The translations under genes and the position numbers were made by a program. Shown here piece by piece: positions 1-9,583 of a stretch of 32,082 bases of DNA. The number at the start of each line of letters is the position of its first letter. The stretch's first letter is position 1. The notes beneath the pieces were generated by a model. It saw only the letters and a program-made list of their open reading frames with translations, searched no databases and was not told the DNA's origin. The stretch is from contig WBUR01000039.1 of NCBI GenBank assembly GCA_008933615.1, forward strand, positions 1-32,082. Reading direction: 5' to 3'. Source of the DNA: a bacterium (GTDB lineage Bacteria > CLD3 > SB21).

Positions 1-893
1 GTAAATATAATAAATACTAGAAAAAGGGAAACAAAGAAAGCCTGCATTACTATCATTGTGAATCCAAAAACTACGGTCGAAGCCCATCCGGGCGTCGCAT
101 AAGGCGTAAAGAACTTAACTCCTATAACCACCAGCATACTGATAATTGAAAAGACAATTAGTATTATTGAAATCATAAGGAATCTAACCGCCACTATATC
201 GATTTGAACCGAAATGGCGCTTAGTCCGTGAATTATGAGCGCCGTAATATTCATTTTCGAAACGCCACAATATCGCGCGCCTCTATTCGTTTCGATCGTA
301 GTTATCGGAAGTTTTGATCTTATTACTCCGCCTGAAAAATGATTCCATATTTCCGACACGTTGACCAACTTTTTTAGGAGTATTTGAGGAATCAGGCAGA
401 AGTTACCAAACGATATAGAAGATCCAGTCAAGATTCTGTAAACAAGTTTGTATACCTTGTATAAGAAAATAAATACAACGCCCTCGGATCTTTTTTTGCG
501 CTGCGCAAATATTATTTTCTCCCCTGACCCGATATGAGTTGCCAATAAATGTATAATATCTTCAGGTTGGTCTTCTCCGTCTGAGTCCATAACTATTACT
601 GCATCGTATACTAAAGGTCCTCTTGAAATAGAAGCTAAGGCAATCGCAATAGCCTTTTGATGCCCCACGTTCCTATTTAATGTTAAAATTTCTAAAAAGT
701 TGATCTTTTGTAACGGCCTCCATTCAGCGGAGTGCTTTTCGTATGAAGCGGTTGAACCATCATCAATCGCCATCAATGAAACATCCACCTGAGCAAATAT
801 CGGGTTCGTACAGGCCACACGATCTATTCGCTGCAGTAAAACCGTAAAAGAGTCCCAGTCATTAAAAACCGGCGTTATGATCAATATGTTCAT
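1..893 (-). CDS. GT2 glycosyltransferase, membrane-anchored (partial)
   Basis: Translating the minus strand from the ATG at 893 gives an open frame of about 297 residues that runs off the left edge. It opens MNILIITPVFNDWDS, then has the GT-A nucleotide-binding run MAIDDGST and the metal-binding motif VMDSDGEDQPED. The last ~90 visible residues form two hydrophobic segments. This layout is that of polyprenyl-phosphate sugar transferases (DPM1/GtrB/ArnC type), which move a sugar from a nucleotide donor to undecaprenyl phosphate at the inner face of the membrane. Family members are usually 310-330 residues, so only a short C-terminus should be missing. It is the most distal visible gene of the leftward glycan operon. 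Donor sugar and acceptor cannot be told from the sequence. Confidence 0.85.
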   Translation of the reverse strand, partial: MNILIITPVFNDWDSFTVLLQRIDRVACTNPIFAQVDVSLMAIDDGSTASYEKHSAEWRPLQKINFLEILTLNRNVGHQKAIAIALASISRGPLVYDAVIVMDSDGEDQPEDIIHLLATHIGSGEKIIFAQRKKRSEGVVFIFLYKVYKLVYRILTGSSISFGNFCLIPQILLKKLVNVSEIWNHFSGGVIRSKLPITTIETNRGARYCGVSKMNITALIIHGLSAISVQIDIVAVRFLMISIILIVFSIISMLVVIGVKFFTPYATPGWASTVVFGFTMIVMQAFFVSLFLVFIIF

Positions 894-999
894 ATGTTTT
901 ATATTAAAATTTTAAGTTTAGCTTGCTGCGCGCTCAATTATCTTAGAACCACAAAAACTAACTTACAAATTGATTTTACTACTTTTTTTATTATTGAAA

Positions 1000-2163
1000 T
1001 TATTGTGGAATATTTGTGACGAATCGAACTGCCTTTTCAAAGCCGAGGACACTGCTACGGATTGAAAATTTCTGAGTGACCGTATTCATCCCATTCTCGG
1101 CCAAAATAGCCATAAATTCGGGTTTTTTCAAACAATAAATGATTTTTTGCTTCAGATCGTCCACATCATTTGGATCTATGATTAGGCCGTTAATACGATC
1201 TTCTATGAGGTCTATGGTGCAACCGGCATATTTGCTGCAGAGCGTCGGTACACCGGCTGCCATGGATTCTATAGGCACCAGCCCATATAATTCTTGCGTT
1301 GATGTAAAGAGCAATAAATCAGCTAATGCAAGAAATTCCGGTAATTCTTCCTTCTGTTTAAATCCCCAAAAATAAATATGATGCAAGTCGTTATGCTCTG
1401 CCCACCTTTTCAGGTTTATTTCCTCTGGTCCGCTGCCCACGATATGAGTTCCGAAAACTGGTGAAGAGGAGTCACTTTGAATTGCCTTTACGGCCTCCAG
1501 TATAAAGTGAACGCCCTTTCTATTTTCAAGATAACCAACAAATAGGATATTCAAGTCAGGTAATTTACGTTTAGCAATGTACTCACGCTTTCGCGTCCGT
1601 AATTCCCGCACTCTCTCGCGTATGAATTCCGTATCGACTGTATTAGTCCCTATGAATATTGTCTTAGGTTTTATTCTCCATCTTTGCAAATATTTCGCGG
1701 CTTCAGTACCATAAGCCACAAAAGCTGCGGCATATTGAATTTGTACATGCCTTAGAATATTGCGCAGGCTGCGGAATCGCGAGCGAATTTTATCCTCCGC
1801 AATAGTCTCGCCACTCCAAATTATATAAGGAATATGAAACAACTTTGCATATAATAATGTCCAAAGCGTGGCTAATGAAAAGCCCCCGACAATGATAATA
1901 TTTGGTCGATTATAATACAACGATGGGAGTAGCGACAGAGCTAATGAAGTAAAGCCTTCCTTATATGCCAAATTCCAATCTCTTAGGTACTCAAAATCAA
2001 AATGAAACTCTTGTTCATTTATTTGCCATTTCCGCCTTCTGTAACTCTTTGTTAAGAAAATGACGTGAAGCGCCCAGTTTCTGCTTTTGAATTCTTCGTT
2101 CATCCGGTTGAATAGCGGAATGCGATAAGGGCTTGGAATATTTGTAATGATCACTATTTTCAA
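1000..2163 (-). CDS. GT4-type glycosyltransferase
   Basis: A GT-B fold glycosyltransferase of 387 residues if the TTG at 2163 is used. The N-terminus reads LKIVIITNIPSPYRIPLFN, typical for this family, and the C-terminal half carries the EX7E donor-binding motif in the run TQELYGLVPIESMAAGVP. The frame stays open upstream to 2217, but that stretch (WFSGIREQDWRWRF) is unlike the family. The TTG sits one base from the TGA of the preceding gene, giving a TTGA stop/start overlap, so translational coupling is likely. It probably adds one sugar to a lipid-linked repeat unit in the cytoplasm. The family call is secure; linkage and sugar are unknown. Confidence 0.88.
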   Translation of the reverse strand: MKIVIITNIPSPYRIPLFNRMNEEFKSRNWALHVIFLTKSYRRRKWQINEQEFHFDFEYLRDWNLAYKEGFTSLALSLLPSLYYNRPNIIIVGGFSLATLWTLLYAKLFHIPYIIWSGETIAEDKIRSRFRSLRNILRHVQIQYAAAFVAYGTEAAKYLQRWRIKPKTIFIGTNTVDTEFIRERVRELRTRKREYIAKRKLPDLNILFVGYLENRKGVHFILEAVKAIQSDSSSPVFGTHIVGSGPEEINLKRWAEHNDLHHIYFWGFKQKEELPEFLALADLLLFTSTQELYGLVPIESMAAGVPTLCSKYAGCTIDLIEDRINGLIIDPNDVDDLKQKIIYCLKKPEFMAILAENGMNTVTQKFSIRSSVLGFEKAVRFVTNIPQ

Positions 2164-3467
2164 GAATCGCCACCGCCAGTCTTGCTCTCTAATACCACTA
2201 AACCAACCGAGGCCCAAAAAAAGTAACTAAAAGTTGTGTTATCCCACGGCTGCATAAAAACATTCATGATGCCCGTCACCACCCAAAACATGACAAAAAC
2301 AAAAGTAAGGGTCAGATCGGCTCTGTTTTCCTTGGATTTAAACCATAAAAAATACCCCATTTTATACAAGAAAAATAACCAAACAGTTAGGCCAATAACT
2401 CCATTACGCAAAAGCCAGGCTATATATTGATTATGAGAACCGAATGAGCCTCCTGATCCAATGATTTTAGACACAACGTCCATTTTAAGATAGTGCTTTC
2501 GAGCATCGTTCCAGAGCCACATCCGGCCGGCCCCCAATCTTTTTATTTCATTGCTGTTCGTCATTTTGTCGGTATTTTCAATCCAAACCAGCTCTCTTTC
2601 AAATCTCTTCTGGGTAAGCGGAACTTGAGTAAAAATGAGAACAGTTATAGTGATTATAATAGACAAAAGAAGATACTTTTTTCGAATGATGAAGAAAAGT
2701 GTAAGAAAAATTATTAGGCATATCCACAAAGTTCGACTAAACGTGAAATACAGTACTATAGAACACAATATAGAATATGAGAGGAACATTGTCTTTAGAG
2801 TTTTGGACGTCTCAGTAAAGGCAAGCAATAAAGATAGTAAAATTCCCGTAAACATGACGATGGACAACGTGCCTGAGTCATGGTAAGTGGCATTTAAACG
2901 GTAGAACAATGCTGCGGAGTAGGGTTCTGAAACATTGGCCATCAACAGTTTAATCGAAGTGGAACTGAGTTGATACAAGCTAATGAAACATGGAATTATG
3001 GTTGAAACCAGGAAGGCGCGTAAAAAGATGATCTTGTCTTTAGATTCATTTAAGATAAATGGAACAACCAGTACTGCAGAGGCTAGATTTAGAAACCTCA
3101 AATTCCAGTCTATAATGTGTTTGAATGTTAAAGGCGAATGAGGCTGCGGCAAGAACATGAAATGGCTGTTTAAGAATCCCCATGACGCAGCGATACAATT
3201 TAAAACGAATAGCACAAGAAGCGGTTTGAAGAAGGGGTGGCTAATGACGGCTGGGCGTTTGATGAGAATATATAAGCCGCAGAATAGCGGAAACAATGCC
3301 CCTGTAATTTTCAGGATATTGAGTCCATCGACAATCGAATAATTCCAAAAGATGTCAACAGTGAACCTAGTCGAAAAAAAGAATAACAATGCCCAACGAG
3401 GGTTCTTAAAGGACAGAACTAGTAATATGCTAAGATATAAAAGCAATATGATTTGCTGAGATTCCAT
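2160..3467 (-). CDS. O-antigen polymerase/ligase-like membrane protein (Wzy/WaaL family)
   Basis: A 435-residue polytopic membrane protein with about 10-12 hydrophobic segments. A large loop around residues 285-350 contains RLGAGRMWLWNDARKHY followed by GSGGSFGSHNQYIAWLL. The sequence G(S)xxxSHNxY(I/L)xxLxxxGxxGL is the hallmark of the Wzy_C/O-antigen ligase domain, with the catalytic-type loop facing the periplasm. It would polymerise repeat units or ligate the finished glycan to its lipid carrier. It follows the GT4 gene at 3469 with one base between them and overlaps the next GT4, so it sits inside the operon. Polymerase and ligase cannot be told apart without homologues. Confidence 0.82.
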   Translation of the reverse strand: MESQQIILLLYLSILLVLSFKNPRWALLFFFSTRFTVDIFWNYSIVDGLNILKITGALFPLFCGLYILIKRPAVISHPFFKPLLVLFVLNCIAASWGFLNSHFMFLPQPHSPLTFKHIIDWNLRFLNLASAVLVVPFILNESKDKIIFLRAFLVSTIIPCFISLYQLSSTSIKLLMANVSEPYSAALFYRLNATYHDSGTLSIVMFTGILLSLLLAFTETSKTLKTMFLSYSILCSIVLYFTFSRTLWICLIIFLTLFFIIRKKYLLLSIIITITVLIFTQVPLTQKRFERELVWIENTDKMTNSNEIKRLGAGRMWLWNDARKHYLKMDVVSKIIGSGGSFGSHNQYIAWLLRNGVIGLTVWLFFLYKMGYFLWFKSKENRADLTLTFVFVMFWVVTGIMNVFMQPWDNTTFSYFFWASVGLVVLESKTGGGDS

Positions 3468-3468
3468 C

Positions 3469-4641
3469 TCACAAACCTCGACTTAACAGTTTCATAAGGA
3501 GGTCGTTCATAACATCAGCCGACTTTTCGATGTCGTGGTTTTCCATTGCATACGCGCGGGCTTTTACGCCCATTTTTCTTCGTAATTCTTCGTTTTCAAT
3601 AAGCTGCAAGACATCAACTACTAATTGATCAAAACTCCGGGAATGGAACCCTAATCCATTTTTTTCAATGATTCCGTCCGGATCATAGTTCAGGCTGACC
3701 ACCGGCGTTTCATGAAGCCAGGCCTGGATATACGTATTCGGGAAACCTTCCCGGTCAGGTAATGTTGTATTGACAAAAACAGAGGCCTTAGCAAACATTC
3801 GATTGGATTCTATCCAGGTCAAAGGTCCGATATATTGGATATTGCTGAGCTCTTTCGTCTGAGAAAATATTTCATTTTTGTACTGCTCATGAGGGATCGT
3901 ACCTGCAAATAGAAATTGAATTGGTCTGCCCTGTAATTGTTTTGCCAGCTCAACAAAAAGCTCCAAACGTTTCCTTCGCCCCGCATGGGCAATCCAGAAA
4001 ACGATCGGCGGAGCGTCCTTTTGAATATCTGCCGGCGGAATTTCGTGACTTGATGGTATAACATGCGCCGCAATATTTCGTTTTTCTTTTAACCGGGATG
4101 TTTGTTCATGAGTTTGTGCAATCACTAAATTTGATTTCTCCATCGTACTGTTGAAGAAATAGTCAGATAAAAAAGCATGGATATAGAGGATGGTCTTCTT
4201 AAGTATGTTTTTTTTGCTTTGAATAACCTCTTGTCGGCTAAATGACATGACCAAGTCATTGTTTTCAGCACAATGATAGATCAGACTCTTGCGATATCTT
4301 TGAGCGAAGCGGTACCCAGCGGGGGATGAGGTAAAAAAAGAGCGGCCGCGTTGATAGATCAGAGCCGGATTGATTGATTTCAAAAGCCTGGAAATATCCT
4401 GCCGAAAAAAAGAAAATAGCGTGCGTTTCTTAATCCAGTGTACATGGATTCCATCCAGGACGGTTACGGAACCAATTTTCTCAGGGAAAAGGGTCTGAGC
4501 TATGAAATGGACATCCCAAGTACGTTTGGCAAGATGTTTTGCGATTAAATAAGTCTGAATCTCAACTCCTCCTACCCTTTCCGAAAAAAAATGTGGCATG
4601 AGAATACAGATAGATTTTGTGTAATTATTTGAATTGGGCAT
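3469..4641 (-). CDS. GT4-type glycosyltransferase (paralogue of the one at 15677)
   Basis: A 390-residue GT-B glycosyltransferase. The acceptor-side motif GGVEIQTYLIAKHLAKR is near the N-terminus, and the C-terminal donor site contains DREGFPNTYIQAW followed by NYDPDGIIEKNGLG. The same anchor phrases recur in the protein at 15677-16837 (QTYLI, WDVH, YQRGR, VNTT, QAWL, DPDG, IEK.GLG), so the two are paralogues within one operon. It starts at an ATG eight bases downstream of the GT-C gene. It is likely a cytoplasmic enzyme building the repeat unit; the sugar is unknown. Confidence 0.88.
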   Translation of the reverse strand: MPNSNNYTKSICILMPHFFSERVGGVEIQTYLIAKHLAKRTWDVHFIAQTLFPEKIGSVTVLDGIHVHWIKKRTLFSFFRQDISRLLKSINPALIYQRGRSFFTSSPAGYRFAQRYRKSLIYHCAENNDLVMSFSRQEVIQSKKNILKKTILYIHAFLSDYFFNSTMEKSNLVIAQTHEQTSRLKEKRNIAAHVIPSSHEIPPADIQKDAPPIVFWIAHAGRRKRLELFVELAKQLQGRPIQFLFAGTIPHEQYKNEIFSQTKELSNIQYIGPLTWIESNRMFAKASVFVNTTLPDREGFPNTYIQAWLHETPVVSLNYDPDGIIEKNGLGFHSRSFDQLVVDVLQLIENEELRRKMGVKARAYAMENHDIEKSADVMNDLLMKLLSRGL

Positions 4642-4648
4642 AGCGTTT

Positions 4649-6232
4649 TTAATATCTCAATTTATAGAGGACGGCCTTGCCCCAGGAACTGTCATCAACT
4701 GCATAAATAAATTTCAATTCCTTGCGATCCCTTCCATCTAATAATTCCGCTACTCCCGGATTTTTCGTCCTTGTGTAAAAATCATCCACGACCAAATAGT
4801 CTACCTCATGTTTTTTTAGTGAAGTCAATAATGTCTCATAATTTAATGGATTATTATATCGAAAATATCGCGCTTTGGCGGAAAATGCAACATAAGGTTT
4901 ACGGTCCGCAATAAGTTTGCCTTTTGCTTCAGGATAGTGGTCCCGCATCCATTCCCCCAGCTTCTTGTGATTACCGATAACCGAATTGGTTGGCGCATGG
5001 TTCATCATTGGCGTATAGGACTGCAGGAGCAGGACAATAACCGAGCCGCCCATGAATATTTTTTTGTAGTTGGGACTTGCTATTCTTTCAGAAATTTTAA
5101 AGATGGTGTAGGCGCTAATGACCAGAAAAACGGGTACGTGCATCACAAAATAACTATCGCGCGTGGTATACCAAAGCATCATCGTCCACATAGGAAACAA
5201 GAGGGAATATAGAAAAAGGAGGGGGTATCTGTCATGCCGTTTTGCAAATACAAATGACAACAGCAAAAGTATCAGATGGAAAAATCCGATAATCGTGAGC
5301 AATGAGATCCCGTATTTTTTCACATGCGGCACGAATGCGTCCATGTCCTGGTCGAGCGAATTATATTCGCCACGAACTACAAAGGCGTTATAATTGTATT
5401 CGACATGCGGATCTTTCGGAAGCGCCCCGGCATTAATACCTAAAAAAGGCTCCACATACCCCCTGAAATGGAACCGGTTGTAGGTGGTCAATTCCCATTT
5501 GCCGGTAGCTTCATGTATGAATAGAATTTGTGGGAGTATGACTAACAATGTAACACCGCTCATAGCCCAAAGCCGCAGGTGGTCTCTCTTAAATAACCTC
5601 TTGTGCAGGAGAGTCGCAAAAAGGAATACTAAAATGATAACAAAATACTGAAAGGCTTCCGGCTTTGTAAGGTAGGCCAACCCTAAAAACAGCCCGCACG
5701 CCAGCCAATCGCGCAAGCGTGTTTTTTCGTCCTGGCGATAAGTTTTAATTATTGAAGATGTAAAATAGAATGACGCAAGTAAAAAAAAGATCAAAAGAGA
5801 TTCCGGCATGATGCGAGCGGCGATGCGAATAAGAAAACCATTTAACGCATATAAAATAGCGGCTAGTCCGGCAATCCTATCTCCGAACAGGTTTTTTACG
5901 AATCCATAAAATGGAAATAGTCCCAAACAAACCGCGAGGACCAAAATTACATGCGTAGAAGCCTGCAGGTCATCCATCACCAGACTCAGCAGGCCTATGA
6001 GTATCGACATCATGGGCCATGTGAAGGTGTTCGGCACGTCGCTGTAAGTGAATCCAATACCATGAAACAGATTATATCCGCTTAATGCATAGAATACACC
6101 GTCTGTTCCAATGCCGCGGGGATAGCCGATGAAATAGGTTAAGAGTATCGATGAGAGAAGCGATGTACAGAAAAGGAGGAGAATCGATCTGTTTTTATTA
6201 ACCAATAATCCTAAGAATTTGAGTTCAATCAC
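4649..6232 (-). CDS. GT-C (ArnT/PMT-like) membrane glycosyltransferase
   Basis: A 527-residue protein with about 10-11 hydrophobic segments and a C-terminal soluble portion (from about residue 420). The first extracytoplasmic loop carries Asp in GTDGVFYALSGYNLFHGIGFT, the position where ArnT/PMT (GT39/GT83) enzymes have their catalytic acidic residue. The loop and the long hydrophobic core match dolichyl/polyprenyl-phosphate-sugar-using transferases, which work on the periplasmic side. In this locus it would decorate the glycan or lipid using a polyprenyl-phosphate sugar made by one of the two GT2 proteins. The start ATG at 6232 is followed directly by a hydrophobic stretch. The family call is good; the substrate is unknown. 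Confidence 0.78.
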   Translation of the reverse strand: MIELKFLGLLVNKNRSILLLFCTSLLSSILLTYFIGYPRGIGTDGVFYALSGYNLFHGIGFTYSDVPNTFTWPMMSILIGLLSLVMDDLQASTHVILVLAVCLGLFPFYGFVKNLFGDRIAGLAAILYALNGFLIRIAARIMPESLLIFFLLASFYFTSSIIKTYRQDEKTRLRDWLACGLFLGLAYLTKPEAFQYFVIILVFLFATLLHKRLFKRDHLRLWAMSGVTLLVILPQILFIHEATGKWELTTYNRFHFRGYVEPFLGINAGALPKDPHVEYNYNAFVVRGEYNSLDQDMDAFVPHVKKYGISLLTIIGFFHLILLLLSFVFAKRHDRYPLLFLYSLLFPMWTMMLWYTTRDSYFVMHVPVFLVISAYTIFKISERIASPNYKKIFMGGSVIVLLLQSYTPMMNHAPTNSVIGNHKKLGEWMRDHYPEAKGKLIADRKPYVAFSAKARYFRYNNPLNYETLLTSLKKHEVDYLVVDDFYTRTKNPGVAELLDGRDRKELKFIYAVDDSSWGKAVLYKLRY

Positions 6233-6342
6233 AATGTACTAACACCTGATTAAATATGAATCCTAAATGCCATCTATCTAAAATCCATGCAGGGATCACC
6301 TATCAAAAAAAACACAAAACTCTTTATTTTCTGTATTGCATA

Positions 6343-8346
6343 TCAGCGACTGAAATCAATGATTCTGAATACTCGTCTGAAATCAGAAAAAGGAGAAAGC
6401 ACTTCCTTGAATTTTGACGTGTCACTAAGTAGCGCCGCGTTCGTTGAATCCAATGGATGCTGCAGTATTAAGTGAGTAACGCCGTTTGTCACCGCATACT
6501 CATAATTAACGAATTTTCGTGCATTCAAATAGTCAGAAAGGTTCACCATCCATCTGTGATCTACGGCAAGGTTTCCGCCTCTCGAATACAATCCGCTGAA
6601 TCTAAGGTCTGCAGGGTTACTTTGGTATTCCGATGGGTTCCTCTCATAAAGTTCCGGGTCAAATTCGGCGGATACGCCCATCATAATTGAATTTTTGGGT
6701 AAGTTCTTTCTTTGCCAATTTCCGAATTCAACTGATCTATTCATGAAGTCCCGATCGCTGGTATTGCTATAATAATATCTTACGGAAAGGAGTGAACGTG
6801 AGCTTATCCACAATGTCGATGGAAAACATGTCAAAATTACAACAAATAAAAACATGTTATTTTTAGTAAAGATTTTCTCGAATTTTCTATATTTCTGTGC
6901 AGCTATAATTAGCAGCAATGGGAGGAAAACCGTACCTAGTTCCAGATTAAAAGCTCTCTGGATATTTTTGGGGTCATCGGCAAGCGTAAATGCAGATACG
7001 ACGGCCAATCCGGAAATAAAAACTGCGATCAACACAAAAGACCAGCTAAAAAGATCACTCCTAAACTGCTTCGTCTTTACAAGCCAGTAGGTGACAATTA
7101 GAACGCCGACGATGACCGGAAGTTTGTAGAGAAGGAAAGGGAGTGACCAAAATGTCTGAAACAGCTGAGACGGATTTTTTAGCAAGAGTGTTGAATATCC
7201 GCCAATCGCCGCAATTTCGGAATTCTTGGGCAGCAGTTGGTCTCCATGAAAAAGTTTTGTAGGAATCAAGCCACCCTGAGCCAATACTATCAATCCCGTT
7301 AACGATAGCACAAGCAAAAACATCAGGATTTCTGTTTTATTATCGTAAAACTTAAGTATATGCGTTCTTAAAAGTAGCAATAATCCTATGGATACGATCG
7401 TTAATAAAAAGATCGGTTCATCGCAAAGGCAAAGAAAACTCAATAATAGAGACGAGACGCAAATGAAGACAAATGGATTTCTGTCTTGCTTCTTGAATAA
7501 AAGAATGTGAACAACAGTGAAAAAGACAGGATATTTGATGAACGCAAGCACGTGTCTCGACACGCTGATGTAGTTAGTTAAACTATATCCTAAATCTCTC
7601 CTGAAGTATGAAACGATTTCAGAAGTAGTCTCAATGCCTGTGAGAATTCTTCCAATAAAATGAACCAGATCATACAGCCCAGTCAGGGAAAAGAAGAGAA
7701 ACGCGATCCCGCAAAGCACCGCAAGCTTGTAGTTCCTGTAAAAATAAGAATAAAATAATGTGAAGAGGTATAAGAAGATCAGAACGGGAAAGATAAAATA
7801 CCACGGTCTGTGAACATCCAATTGGTCGATAAAGCAAAAACTCTGAGTTGAGGCAGCAAGCAGGTCAAAGCCATAGTGATAAGCTAAATAGCAATCAGAA
7901 TACCAAGGTGTTTTTAGAGGAAAATTGCCGTTCAACATGCTTGTGGACAAGGTTTCGTGAAAGAATGCGTCATAAGTTGGTGTGCCAAAATTGATACCAA
8001 CACTGATAAGAGTTAAAAAGAATATAATGATATAAATTTTGTGTCTGACTTTGATTTCAAATTCGAGGAATGCCTGCCTGAAAATTTTCCGTGCTTCGTG
8101 CAATACGCTGATGGAAACGCTTACGCAAATAGTCAGCAGGACTATATTCGCTATGGCGAGAGGCATTACATTAAGCAAAAGGGCCAACACTGACAGGAAA
8201 GTGAACAAACCTGTAAAAAAAGACATCACCACAATTAACAGTTTGTTTTCGTCTGGACGCGCAATGTGCATATATAACCAGAAACCGGTACAAAAAACCG
8301 AAAACATATAAATACATACCAAAAGGAACTGAATAACGATGTTCAT
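6343..8346 (-). CDS. Large polytopic membrane protein, probably GT-C superfamily
   Basis: 667 residues, with about 13 hydrophobic segments filling the first ~520 residues and a soluble C-terminal tail. The first long loop (around residues 120-180) reads FGTPTYDAFFHE and then LAYHYGFDLLAAST. A D-x-x-x-H plus YHYGxD arrangement in the first periplasmic loop resembles the metal/substrate loop of GT-C glycosyltransferases, although no family name can be given with certainty. It lies between the WecE-type aminotransferase and the ArnT-like gene, separated by 47 and 110 bases, and is probably co-transcribed. Alternatives are a glycan transport or polymerisation protein. I treat it as a membrane protein of the polysaccharide locus with inferred GT-C fold. 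Confidence 0.68.
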   Translation of the reverse strand: MNIVIQFLLVCIYMFSVFCTGFWLYMHIARPDENKLLIVVMSFFTGLFTFLSVLALLLNVMPLAIANIVLLTICVSVSISVLHEARKIFRQAFLEFEIKVRHKIYIIIFFLTLISVGINFGTPTYDAFFHETLSTSMLNGNFPLKTPWYSDCYLAYHYGFDLLAASTQSFCFIDQLDVHRPWYFIFPVLIFLYLFTLFYSYFYRNYKLAVLCGIAFLFFSLTGLYDLVHFIGRILTGIETTSEIVSYFRRDLGYSLTNYISVSRHVLAFIKYPVFFTVVHILLFKKQDRNPFVFICVSSLLLSFLCLCDEPIFLLTIVSIGLLLLLRTHILKFYDNKTEILMFLLVLSLTGLIVLAQGGLIPTKLFHGDQLLPKNSEIAAIGGYSTLLLKNPSQLFQTFWSLPFLLYKLPVIVGVLIVTYWLVKTKQFRSDLFSWSFVLIAVFISGLAVVSAFTLADDPKNIQRAFNLELGTVFLPLLLIIAAQKYRKFEKIFTKNNMFLFVVILTCFPSTLWISSRSLLSVRYYYSNTSDRDFMNRSVEFGNWQRKNLPKNSIMMGVSAEFDPELYERNPSEYQSNPADLRFSGLYSRGGNLAVDHRWMVNLSDYLNARKFVNYEYAVTNGVTHLILQHPLDSTNAALLSDTSKFKEVLSPFSDFRRVFRIIDFSR

Positions 8347-8394
8347 CTGTTTATCTGACCTTACTCAGAAAATGGGAGTTATCGTAGTGTGTTA

Positions 8395-9519
8395 TCATTT
8401 AGGTTCTAGCAAAAGCGAACATATTCGGGATATTTCATTTTCATTCAATTCATAATACATCGGCAATCGCAGTAGGCAATCGGTATAATGATCCGAATTT
8501 GGAAGCACACGGCCGTCATGTTTGTCAGTATAAAATGGGCTCTTATGTAAACTCAGATAATGAAATACAGCATAAATTTCATTTTGTTTTAAGCGTTCAA
8601 TGACACGTGTTCTTGCTTCAAGATTCTTAAATAAAACAAAGAACATATGCGCGTTATTCGTTGCATAAGCGGGGATACGCGGCAAACTAATATGGCCAGC
8701 CGTTTCCAGCGGCTTTAGATTTTCATAATAAGCATTCCATAACATTTTGCGCTTCGTTTGAATTTCATCCAAATGTTCCAGTTGGGCATACAGAAACGCA
8801 GCAATAATATCGGATGGAAGGAAAGAGGAGCCGATATCCATCCATCCGTACTTATTGACTTCTCCACGAAAAAATTCAGCTCTGTTTGTTCCCTTTTCCC
8901 AGACAATTTCGGCTCTTCGAATAAACCGGTCATCGTTGATAACCAGCATTCCGCCTTCGCCGGAAATCACATTTTTGGTTTCGTGAAATGAAAATGCGGC
9001 AAGATGGCCAATGGAGCCTAGAGGTTTATTATTATAAAAAGAGTCGATAGCTTGCGCTGCATCTTCGATCACATATAGGTTATGTTTTAGGGCGAGTTCC
9101 ATTATCTTATCCATGTTGCATGCGATACCTGCGTAATGTACAGGGATGATTGCCCTTGTCTTAGATGTAATCAATGACTCTATTTGGTCAGCATCCATAT
9201 TAGGGTTGTCCGGGCCGCTATCGGCGAAAACGATTCTGGCGCCTCTCAAAACGAATGCATTGGCCGTAGAAACAAACGTGTATGAAGGCATAATGACTTC
9301 ATCTCCGGCCTTGATGTCAATCAAAATAGCGGCCATTTCCAAAGCATCGGTACAACTGGTGGTCAGCAAACATTTTTTGAAATGATACCGTTCCTGAAAA
9401 AACTCGTGGCACTTTTTTGTAAAAGTCCCATTCCCGGAAATGATACCGGACAAAACGGCTTGATAGAGATAGTGCGCTTCTTTACCTGTGAGATACGGTT
9501 TACTAAATGGAATTTTCAT
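8395..9519 (-). CDS. wecE: dTDP-4-amino-4,6-dideoxygalactose transaminase (WecE/RffA type)
   Basis: A 374-residue PLP enzyme of the DegT/DnrJ/EryC1/StrS family. Stretches such as GDEVIMPSYTFVSTANAFVLRGA, VPVHYAGIACNMD and EKGTNR..FFRG match what I remember of enterobacterial WecE almost word for word. The PLP lysine is K182 in SFHETKN, preceded by the VIEDAAQ cofactor loop. WecE transfers an amino group from glutamate to dTDP-4-keto-6-deoxy-D-glucose, giving dTDP-D-Fuc4N. A 4-amino sugar in the glycan is therefore expected. No WecD-type N-acetyltransferase is nearby; the NeuD-like protein at 15110 could fill that role. Length equals the family norm. The rml genes for the precursor are not in the window. 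Confidence 0.9.
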   Translation of the reverse strand: MKIPFSKPYLTGKEAHYLYQAVLSGIISGNGTFTKKCHEFFQERYHFKKCLLTTSCTDALEMAAILIDIKAGDEVIMPSYTFVSTANAFVLRGARIVFADSGPDNPNMDADQIESLITSKTRAIIPVHYAGIACNMDKIMELALKHNLYVIEDAAQAIDSFYNNKPLGSIGHLAAFSFHETKNVISGEGGMLVINDDRFIRRAEIVWEKGTNRAEFFRGEVNKYGWMDIGSSFLPSDIIAAFLYAQLEHLDEIQTKRKMLWNAYYENLKPLETAGHISLPRIPAYATNNAHMFFVLFKNLEARTRVIERLKQNEIYAVFHYLSLHKSPFYTDKHDGRVLPNSDHYTDCLLRLPMYYELNENEISRICSLLLEPK

Positions 9520-9583
9520 ACGATTTGTTTCTATAAAATTGTGTTACTTTGCATGTAAAGAAAAGATAAATTTGCGAATTTTA

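Noticed and set aside
2164-2217. N-terminal extension of the GT4 protein to 2217
   Set aside because: It lies inside the coding end of the polymerase gene and its residues do not resemble the family, whereas TTG 2163 overlaps the stop codon in a coupled arrangement.
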